DNA of 27,204 bases from Chloromonas sp. AAM2 (taxonomy: Eukaryota > Chlorophyta > Chlorophyceae > Chlamydomonadales > Chlamydomonadaceae): the NCBI GenBank assembly GCA_004335635.1, contig QAXH01000644.1, positions 1-27,204 of the forward strand, in the 5' to 3' direction. The position numbers and the translations under genes are program-made. Position 1 is the first letter of the stretch, and each line of letters starts with the position of its first letter. The notes beneath the pieces were generated by a model. That model had not been told where the DNA came from and did no database searches. It saw only the letters and a program-made list of their open reading frames with translations. Of this stretch, positions 1-9,300 are shown piece by piece.

Positions 1-833
1 GGGTACCGCTGGACCGACAGCATATTGGCAGGCACGCGATGCGGATAGTCGCGGCTGTCATGGACTGCCTACATCGATACCAATATGGCGGAGGTACCTT
101 GAGTGCGTGACCTCATCACAATTGGTAGCCGATGAAGGTCCCGCCAAGATGAAGTCTGGCTGCCCAGGCTAGTGTTGAAACACCCTGTTCTGAGAACTGA
201 AGATGCCGATACTGGGAACCAGCGGACTGGGTTGGCAGTTGCCGCACAACCGGTGCTCAAAAATCTCCATGACGTCTGGTTTAGTGGGCTCTCAAGCAAC
301 AGCCTGGTCACCGCCCTACTGTCTGCTGTCTGCTGTCTCTGCTGCTCTTTCTGGTCCATGGGGTACGGCTTGTGCCTGACGCCTGATGACTCGCAATCCT
401 GCTTGGTGATCAACTTGCCCTGCTCAGCGGTGCATCGGTTGCAGTAGCCACGCTTGGGTCCTCTACCGCCCTTGCCGTCTTTGCCCGTGGCCATGGATCC
501 TGTATTGCAGTCAGCGACAAACACGCAAATTTGTTTTGTGAGTTCACGCTGGATTTGTGCTGCGGTCGTGCAGCTGACCAAGCTGATACGCTGGCTATGT
601 ACCCAGCTTCTAACCCGCTGCTGCGATAGGACGACGACGACGCCGCCCTGTTTGCAATTTGGCTGTCCCTCTAACGTTCCGCCCTGTTGCAGCCTGGCTG
701 CCTCTTTCTAGACGTGACCGACTAGGCCTCCTGGCCCTTCTTGCGTTCCTTTCTCTACTCTCTGGCCGGCCCCATCCGGTTGGCCTGCCCTGCTGCTTTG
801 TTCCCTGCGTTCGTTTTGCCAGGGCGATGCCCA
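1..833. other. Unassigned left edge, probably body of a retroelement
   Basis: I see no gene I can support here. The stretch leads directly into the repeated tail at 834-886, so it is probably the 3' part of a plus-strand retroelement cut off by the window edge, but only the tail has a second copy in the window to prove repetition. The sequence is pyrimidine-rich on the plus strand from about 630 onward. A minus-strand open frame (69-581) contains a small Cys/basic patch (CNRC near 430) but begins with TTG and has no recognised domain. Confidence 0.35.
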
Positions 834-886
834 TCCCGTTCCGTGTCCTGTGACGGCTTCCCTGGTGTAAATACATATTTATATAC
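834..886 (+). repeat. Retroelement-type 3' tail, copy A
   Basis: About 46 nt from 834 match the reverse complement of the window's last bases (27204 downward) with a single mismatch near position 851. Both copies run into a TGTAAATACATAT stretch followed by AT-rich sequence. A conserved end followed by a variable AT tract is what 3' ends of LINE-like retroelements look like, and the TGTAA inside it could be the element's own poly(A) signal. The orientation (tail on the plus strand) is inferred from where the AT tract lies. The family is not identified. Confidence 0.65.
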
Positions 887-1528
887 TGGGTTGGCTACCT
901 GATACAGCTTCGCATTCTTCCAGATAATTAACACTATACCGCCATTTTACCACAGCTGTTGATGCACAGGCTCGTGGCAAAGGCAGCACAGGCCACAGAT
1001 GATCTGTGGGGAATGAAAACTGGCAGCACAGCCCTTAGCAGGCGCATTCCAGTGCAAGCACGCCTCACAAGTCAATGGACCAGTACTGGGCACCATTTCA
1101 GTCTGCACTGAGCAAGGCAGAAACGAAGCCCACGCCGCACGTACTGCAGTGCTCACCCAAGAGTACCCCGAACCAGTCCATGGCTCATTGCGAACCTGGT
1201 ATGAGCCAGTCCACCACCAGCATGTCTCAGTCATCCCAGAGCCAGTTCACCCCACACAGCACCAGCGGCCCCCGGCTGAGCACGCTTGGGAACCGTCGAC
1301 GTGCCACCTGGCTTTCCCCTAGGAGCACGTTTATCTTCGTGTGTAAGGACGTCCTGCGTTCTGTGCATTCTGTATACATACATGCGTTCATGCATTTTGT
1401 GCAGCGTGGACTTAGGGCAGTGGGCTCTCTGGATCGCCTTCACAGAGTCGCTAAGTACCCCTGCCATACAGTGCCATACAGGTGCCACAGAGCACCATGC
1501 AAAGCTGCAATTGCTGCTCTCAGCCTAG
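887..1528. other. Intergenic, no recognised gene
   Basis: Open frames on both strands (for example 1075-1662 plus and 947-1234 minus) are Ser/Gln/His-rich, lack recognisable motifs and overlap one another. The plus-strand frame runs into the repeat tail at 1529-1930, so this may be the body of a second retroelement, but nothing here proves it. Confidence 0.3.
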
Positions 1529-1930
1529 GAAGTGTCAGGCCCCTGCCCGGTCGCCAACTCAGGCCCAGACTTTGCTGCTCGTCCTTTGTTTCTAGCTTGA
1601 ACCGTCAAACACCTGTCAGCCATCTTAGCCACTGCCAGGCCCTGACACGGTTGCCATCTTAGGCCCCGGCTTTATTCCCTGTCCTTTGTTTCTGGCTGCG
1701 CCTGCTCAACCCATGTCTGACAGCCTTTGGCAGTACACCTTGGTTTGTCCACAGTGCTTTGAGTTCTGTGTTCTTTGCTCTTTGCGCCTTTACGTTGCCT
1801 TCTGTTGCTCAGGGTTGGTTAGGGCGGTAACCAGCCTCGTCTCTTGCATGGCTTGCTAGCGTTCGCTCTCGGTGCATGTGGGCCCCCCTGTTGTAATCTA
1901 TATCTATATCTATATCTTTATATGCTGTTC
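1529..1930 (+). repeat. Second retroelement-like 3' region with tandem duplication
   Basis: The stretch is pyrimidine-rich and ends in TGTAATC followed by repeated TATATC units (about 1893-1922), a typical simple-repeat tail of a non-LTR element. Inside it a unit of about 100 bp is duplicated: 1533-1626 and 1632-1728 share blocks such as GTCCTTTGTTTCT at 1581 and 1681, exactly 100 bp apart. AATAAA occurs just after the tail at 1931 and again near 1972. It has the same general design as the tail at 834-886, but I see no clear sequence identity between the two. Confidence 0.5.
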
Positions 1931-2116
1931 AATAAATAGAACCAAACGAACCTAAACCTGCCGATACCGAGCAATAAATGTGTGAGAAAAGAACACATGT
2001 GCGCGCTGAATTAGACAAGCCTCCAGTTCAGGCCGACAGGGTTTGCAAGGTCACGCATACCGAAACAGTTCCATTTCTGACGTCATCCGCAATTCTTCTC
2101 AATAGTTTGGTGTAAA

Positions 2117-5100
2117 TCAAGTACAGGTAGCAGCTTGCAGCCGCTTCTGCAGCTTGATCTTCTCGGCTACCAAGGCTGCCAGCTCTGCAGCAAGAGCCGC
2201 CTCCTGTTGATACGTGGCTACGCCATGTTCCCTTACGTATTTGCAGCACCAGAGCAGGTGGTCGTGTGCCTCAACGAGTGCCGCCAGCTGCCTGCAAGTG
2301 CAACAACAGGGGAACATGAAAACATCCGGATGACTTGCCAGTTGACTTGAAGTAATAGTGGAAGTGGAGTGAAGAGACCAGTACAGGCATCGGCGCGAGC
2401 TGCTGCGCTTTGCAAACGATATACACAAGAATCATGGAAACGGGCGCACTTGTCCATTGGAACGATGGATGCACGTCGTTGGAGCAGACGTCCAAGGCTG
2501 AAGCACGCGGACAAGAAGGTGCTCTCGTCGTCCACAATGCGAACTCCAGGTTTGACCTCGAACGTGGCCAAGAATGCGCGATAGCGCGATACAGCCGAAT
2601 GTGCCGCTGCCACGATTGCCTGTAGAGGGCAAGCAAGACAAGGATGTGCACTGCGGTTGGTTCGGCACTCGCACAATGCGACAGTCCAGGTACCTCTTGG
2701 AGTTGCCCCCATTTCCACGGTCCGTCCAGCGACTGGACATCTGCAGCCGAGCCATCAAGACGTCAGCACGATCCAAGGTGCGGCAGTCTACCCTGCAGTA
2801 GGCCTCAACTTACCTTGCACCTCTAATTGCAAGACAAGTGTGCGTGGTGCCTTATGCAGCAGAGCAAAGCGGTCAATCTGACTTTCTTACACACTGAACG
2901 TGGTGTTTACAAAGGGGATTTTGGGATAAGTACCCCTTGGTCCCTTGTTTTACTGTACTTGTTCCGCGCGACCACAGTCCCCATGACACGATGTGCTGGA
3001 TCGGCCAAGGCACTTCTCCGAAGCCGACGACAGTCACGCGATGTCCACCCAAAGTATGGCAGTCGACCCTGTACTCGTCACTAGCTAACAGCCCTTACCT
3101 TGCGGCCCTGGTCAGATGCCTCTACGGATGCTCCCTGTGCACTACCAGCCGCACTTGCAGCGGCAGTGCGGTTCTCCGCACAATCACGCCACGCGTTGGC
3201 GCAGTCCAGCTCCACGGCTCTGACCAGTTCCAGGTAGTGCTCAGCGCTCAGCGAACCCCCACTGACGGGTTGCAAGCGCACTGTGCGCTGCTTGTGCATG
3301 GCGGCACGGCGCGCTGCATCGGGCTCAAAACCTGCAAGTAGCCTGCACACCCAACGTGCAATGAATAAACTGATTGTGCTGCGTTGTAGTGCATGCGACA
3401 CATGAAAGCCAACCGTTCTCCTGCTTTGCAGAGTCGGCAATATGACGTCCAAAGCACGTGATTGGCAGTAGCTTTGGCAGACATGGTGTGAGTGTGCATA
3501 ACCATGTGTAGTTGGCCGTGTGTAGTTGGCCGTGTACAGCGATTCTGAGATTGGGGGGCACATTCTTGGTCTAATTGGAGCACGTGGCCAAACTTGAAAG
3601 TCAAACGGACATGTCCTTCAGGGCTTGATCTGGGCCCTACGCAAATTAGAACCCACATATCCCCCCTCTTCCCGTAATTGGGAACCCGACTTCATGTCAA
3701 GCCGTTTAATAATCCAAATACGCATGCAAATTTGCATCGTGTGAAAGCCCCTTGTAATTCAGATTTGAGAGAGAGTTTTGACTGTGCAAGTATCATCAAA
3801 GCAGGTATCAAGTTGCGGCAGGGCGCAGTCAACTCACGTGAGCATATGGCTGCCTTCCAGCAGCAGAGTCACGTGGTCCGTTACCCAGCCATCCAGCTTG
3901 TAAAAGGCAAGTGCAGCGTTGTAGTGCTCCATGCCCTCATTGTACAGCGCCCGAGCTGCCTCAAAACTGCTCACCAACGATTCATCTGGAGGGCTGCTTG
4001 CACTCGGTAGCTGCGCTGCCAAGCTCTTGAAGTCGGGAGCGATCACTGCTGGGGTGTTGCCGCTGCCGGGAAGTGACACCGCCTGTCCGTTCACATGTTG
4101 CTGGTACGAGCACGCCAGGCGTTGTCGGCACAGCTTTGCAGCTGACATGTGCAGTTTGGCATCAACTTCGTCACTGACTTCCCGGCTGGCTGCCTGTGGG
4201 GAAGTAGGTTCAACAGCCCCCTCTTGGCCAGCAGAGGTTTGATCAGGGTGTCCCGCCGCCACCAGCTGGGCTGCGCGGATGCATCTGTGGGCCACTGCGA
4301 ATGCGTTGCAGCTGCTGTAGAAGGCTGCGAGCTGCAGGCAGTTCTGCACCCATTCCAACCGGTCAAAGCCGCCTGCAGGACGGACATGCCACACACACGT
4401 TCAACTTGGCCGGAGCTTTTGGTGCCTTGACAATCGCGAGCATTGCCTGATGCTGTCATGTCAACAGGTTGCAGTAAGACCAAGTACTGTGTTTGCGAGT
4501 AGGCGCATCCCAAAGTGCCTGCTTGCGGGCAAGTTCGCGATAATTATAAAGCTGGGCTCGTGTCGACTGCCATTGTGACACCAAGGATGCATGCAGAGGC
4601 TATCAGTGCAATACGTTGGCATTGCATTGTTTGCCGTATCGCATGCAGTACCTGCCGTTGATGAGATGCCGGGTGCTTACATGCCTGTCCTATCTAACGA
4701 GCTGGATTTGCGCACCTGCTTCCAGCTGCCGCTGCAGCGTTGCTCCGCAGTACTGGGCTGAGAGGTCCTTGTCCCCCGCATGGCCATGGACTTGCGCCAA
4801 GTAGAATAACGTGGTAGTGAAGCCAGGGCTCATCTGCTTCGCTGCTGCCTGTAGGCTGCCTTTCTCAGTGCTTTCTGCTGGAGCGGATGAGAGTTTGAAC
4901 AACCGTTCTGCCTTTTCCAGCCATTTCAAAGCTGCGGGCAAGTCTCCTCTCCGCGACCACAGCGTGCCTAGGCTGTTGTACATGGCTTGCATGAGGGCCC
5001 ACTGGTCTGGCTGCAAGGACGAGCAAGGATGCGCTGTGCCGCCATCTGAGAGATCTCCTGCTGCCTCTAGCACTGGCAGGCTAGCTGCTATGCATTCTTC

Positions 5101-5639
5101 TCCCTCAGCAAGCAAATCTGCAGGAGTACAAGGCAAGCTTGATGTGTGAGAAGGCGCGGCGGTGTTGGCACTTGCGTCAGTGCATTCCCGTGCCTGATTA
5201 CGCATGTGTGCAGCATTTCATCATGCGCTTGGAATGCAATCGTGACATGCCATGTAATGAGCTCTGGTACGCACCAAGCTGGCCAGCATGCCATGACAAA
5301 TGACAGGCCGGGCAGCTGGCACCGCGAAGCAAACAGCTAGAGGCACAACTTGCAAGGGAGGCGTAAACTGAGGGCGCAACATGCACAGGCAGGTATCAAG
5401 CATGACAAGTTGGCGGGTCTCCTGCTCAGAGTCCTACCTGTCTCTAACAGCACGATTCCTCGTTGTCCTTGCAAACATGCGATGTCCAGCTGTTGAGTGG
5501 GCGAGGATTGTTGGTGTTGCTCCTCAATCATCTGCTTCAAATCATCAGCACGCTGGTATTGCTGGGCATAAGGAGCCTCGTCGTCCTCAGGTTCCATTTG
5601 TACACGTTCCAGCAGCTGTTTGATTTCTTCCAGCTTCAT
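2117..5639 (-). CDS. KIFBP: KIF-binding protein (KIFBP/KBP) homologue, 8 exons
   Basis: Homologue of KIF-binding protein, a TPR-like helical protein that in animals binds motor domains of certain kinesins and blocks their attachment to microtubules; the same cytosolic role in the alga is inferred. Exons (minus): 5639-5438, 5117-4716, 4372-3838, 3342-3099, 2850-2814, 2740-2694, 2619-2450, 2291-2117. All introns are GT-AG and the joined frame is open, about 603 aa (human protein about 620). Family-like blocks in order: GEE helix after exon 1; NSLGTLWSRRGDLPAALKWL (about 115-135); LFYLAQVHGHAGDKDLSAQYC then LQRQLE; LEWVQNCLQLAAFY; KLDGWVTDHVTLL; ARRAAMHKQR; SRYRAFL; and a C-terminal amphipathic segment LAALVAEKIKLQKRL. 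The ATG at 5639 is the first after an in-frame TAG at 5661-5663. Exons 5 (37 nt) and 6 (47 nt) were placed by phase and are less certain. No TGTAA is seen on this strand just past the stop. Confidence 0.88.
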
Positions 5640-6351
5640 CCTGGGCACTAGCACTGGACACTAGCACTGGACCTTGACCGCCTTGCCAGGAGATCGGCAA
5701 TTCAAAAAATCTGTGCTCTGACGCGAAGTGTGGTTCAAGCCACTGTATCTGTCATAACATTCGCTAAAATCAGTGTCATGCGTGCCCAGGCCAACGTACG
5801 TATCCTGGCAAACAGTGGCAAATGACGCATTTCAAATCCGTACGGCATGTTTCCGTCGGCAAATCCAGACGGCATCCAACCGCAATGACCTGTCCGCGGA
5901 TGTGTGAAGGAACGACTGAAGGCAGGCTAAAACCAATGGATGTGGCCAAGCAATGAGCCCACAGAGATGAAATTAAGACGTGTGGGAGACCCAAGTACAC
6001 GGAGATCCTACAAATTTCCATCTCGACGTAGAGGAGAGTGTGCCAGACTGTCTAAAACAAATTGAAACAAGCCCAGGAGTGGTTAGGCGCAGATAGATGG
6101 CCAGTTGACTGGCGGCATGGCCGGCCTCGATACTCGTCTCTCAATGCACCGAAGCTCATATCATGTTTTGAAGGCAGATATCCAGATAAGGCAATTCTGC
6201 ATCATGCTTCAAGTTTGAAGACCAGCTGGTTGTCCTCTAGTTTGGCCCCTTGGTTGCATGTAATCCTGATCTCAGGCTAGGGCTGGGCCAATGCAGTGAA
6301 GTAGCAACTCAAGTTGCATCCAATCCCTGGGTTTCGGTTCACTGATTTTGG
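5640..6351. promoter_or_regulatory. Shared upstream region of two divergent genes
   Basis: About 710 bp separate the start codons of the minus-strand KIFBP gene and the plus-strand PGB-repeat gene, so both promoters and 5' UTRs must lie here unless there are upstream non-coding exons. I see no convincing TATA box. Just before the KIFBP ATG, CACTAGCACTGGA is repeated twice head to tail at 5646-5671. No coding region is supported in between; the open frames at 5776-6021 and 6062-6280 have no recognisable features. Confidence 0.45.
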
Positions 6352-9300
6352 ATGTGCGTTTGTTCAAGGGTCACACTAGTTGCCGGCTCGCTTTGTTGGG
6401 CGAGACGAAGCCTTAAATTGCAGAAGAAGGCAAACAGTAGGGTCTGGCTATCAAGCGGACGGGCCATCATGCAGGTTTCGCAGTGGCGAGCTAGAGCCGG
6501 GTCAGCCTTCACCTCTAGTGCCGTGCCGCCACGCTGGCGTACAGGACTGCTAACCTCCCAGGCTCCACATTCGCAATTTGCGCGATGGTTGCTGCGAGCC
6601 GGAGATAGGATTGAGGTGATTGATGGACATGACACACGCTTAACTTTCCCATGCTCATGCGTTTGGAGATGGAGGGCATTTCATTCCTTCAGTATGGTGA
6701 CTTGGATTGCTTGAATCGTTGCATGCATGAAATGCATGCAGGAGCCTGTGCTTGCATGCATGGTCCAAACCCATGCTCCAAATTCATGCAGGCGCTGTAA
6801 CGCACTCTGCTAGACTTGGTCTTCCTTGCTTGTTTGTCACAGAGTTCTCCAGACTGGACCTCCCGTGAGCTGGTGCTGCTCAACGAAATGGTCGCCACTC
6901 GTCAGCAAGTCGATCGTCTGCTAGAGTACGTGCATGTGTGAATTAGGGTATGGAGCATGGGTCAGGTTCCTCATAAATGCCATGCCAGGCCGTGCAGGCA
7001 CACGAACAAAAAACATCCAAATTCAACCAGCTGCAAGTACAGAACAAGCTGAAAGCAACAGCAGGTAAAAACAAGGCCAAATACAGGCTAGAGCCTGTTA
7101 CCAAGGTCACTCAATCTTCGTATGATTCTACTTTGCAGGCAGCAGCATTTGCTGATCAACATGGTGGTGGCCTCTCACCCGGCCTTTGCGAATGCACAGC
7201 GTGAGTAGGGCACCGCTGGGCAGCATCAGCATACACAAGGAGGCGCTCTTGAGTTGTGGCGGGAGGCCACATGCTGCTGGGTCTGTTCCATAATGTGCCT
7301 CTGTTGGCTACACCTCCTCGTTGGCTGGCTCCTCAGCCGCTGACAATGCCAGGCTTGTGGTCAGGAAACAGAAGAACAAGACTCGAAGCATTTAAACCCA
7401 TTGTCCCCTAGATCCTAAAAGCTGAGAGATTGACGCCAGACCCAGTCACTTCTCCACTGGCTGGCTGTATTGCCCACAGTGTACACCGCGCCCACCTACA
7501 GGCTTTGGTTTCTTATGACTTGCTGAAGGCAACATGTGCACTCTGCAGCGGGCTAAAGAGCTGGTGGTGTTGTGTGACGAGCTTTCTATTCAGCTTCATT
7601 CTCAGCCCTGACGGCAGCCTGCCGCACACCCCAAAGCCGCACATTCACTTCCCCTCATTATTTGCAAAACTCAGCATGCACTTTTCTTGACTGGTTGCAG
7701 TCAATCTGCCACGCCTGCTGTCACCGCTTCCGGCACCGCCGCTTCCGCCCCCACAGCTGCAGCAGCCACAGCAACAATCCCCTGCAGACCAGCAGCGGCC
7801 ACCATCCTCACGCCCCACACAATCCGTTCAGCAGCCGGCAGTTGAACAGCCTCCACACACCACCACCACCACCAGAGCAAGCAAGCCCCAGGGTGCAGCA
7901 TCATCGCAGCCAGGCCAGGCAGTCACAGCATCCCAGTCGAACGGCAACCCTGTGGCACAACAAGGCACAGTAGCACAACAAGGCATCAACCCTGTCATGG
8001 ACTTGCTGGGTTCCATGGGCGTGGTGCGCCCCTCAGACGGCCTTGAAGGGCTTGACCCCTCCGTTCAGGCTGCCATACGGCTGGTGGATGAGGTGGATGT
8101 GCTGTCGGACATGCCCGACCTCACGCGCACCACACGCATGCGCATTACAGCACCAGCGGCCACCCAAGGGCCGACACCCACCACACAGGTGCGTGAAAGC
8201 GCAACCGTGCACCTGCCAGGGACGTTGGAAACGTGGTGGTGTACCTTGTTACATTTCACTGCCCAGGGGCAGGCCAGAGCCTCAAACGCATCACAAGAAT
8301 GGTAATCACTCGTTCCTTTTGCTTTGCAACATTGCACCCAAATCCCAAGGGTGCTCAAGCACCAAAAGGCATTACTTGCAGTTGTGATGCAGACAGGTTA
8401 CAGTGACCAACATATTCTTAGCTCTCGATCAGCTTGTGGATTTGGAGAGATGACTCTCATGGGGCAGCCGCACGCGGTTCACGAGTCGCAGGGCGATTGG
8501 GAGCTGTTGATGAGACTCACTTCTGGTGTGTGCAGTTGGTCTTGAGCTGTTGCGGTGCCGTTGGCCACAGGTGCTGCTGCCCCGATTGAATCGTGGTGTG
8601 CGCAACGCCTGGTGGATGGAGCGGCTGCATGTGGCGCTGCTGGCCAGGGGCCACTACGCAGGGGATGCGGACGTGCAGGTGTGTGTATGTGTGTGTGTGC
8701 CGTGTGTGATGACTGGGCCCTGGGGTGTGGAGGGAGGCATGTCGGCAGTGTCTGGCATGGTGACAGCCTGTGTGGGTGTGGATTATGGTCTGGATTTGGG
8801 TTTGGTGTGGGTGCGAGTGCACCACTTGGCATCAGCATGACACACCAGCGCACGTGGACAGACGCTTGAAGTTCTGCTAATTGTCTATGCCCAGAATGAA
8901 TAGTATCAAAATATGAGGTTTTGCTACCTATCTACACCCAGTATGAGTTACAGGGAAATCCATACCGTACCTTGCCCATATGCATGTCCTGTTGACCAAC
9001 CGTCACACTCAGCATCCGCCACACTCTGCAGAGCGGTTCTTTTGGCGAGGGCACCAAGCGCGCGGTCACTAAGTTCCAGACCGAACACTCGCTTGAGCAA
9101 ACAGGTGTGCAGGCAGAGCCGTCAGGACAGGCATCGCTGTTCAAAAGTGCACAGGCTGTACCAGGAGGGTAGGCACATATTTGCCTGTCTGACTCTGACC
9201 ACAATTAGACTGACGACAAAGCACTTAACAGCCCGTCCGCCCCCCAGACCTGTAGCATGACAGTGGTGCTGAGCGTGCCGTTTAGTTCAACTGATTCATG

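Noticed and set aside
69..581. Minus-strand open frame of 170 codons with a CNRC patch, considered as a zinc-finger or transposase C terminus
   Set aside because: It starts with TTG, has no complete Cys/His pattern of a known family, and overlaps open frames on the other strand in a probable retroelement 3' region.
3081..3098. Reading KIFBP exon 4 on to the stop codon as the protein's C terminus
   Set aside because: The conserved C-terminal helices of the family are encoded farther on (2619-2450 and 2291-2117), and a GTAAGG donor sits at 3098.
6998..7064. Possible extra exon (AHEQKTSKFNQLQ...) in the PGB-repeat gene
   Set aside because: It leaves phase 1 at its best donor, which does not fit the next exon's frame. 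Skipping it and joining 6925 to 7139 uses canonical sites and keeps the frame.
8526..8840. Plus-strand frame of 104 codons read as a separate small gene
   Set aside because: Only 8571-8678 is conserved PGB module sequence; the rest is TG-rich intron after a GTGTGT donor.
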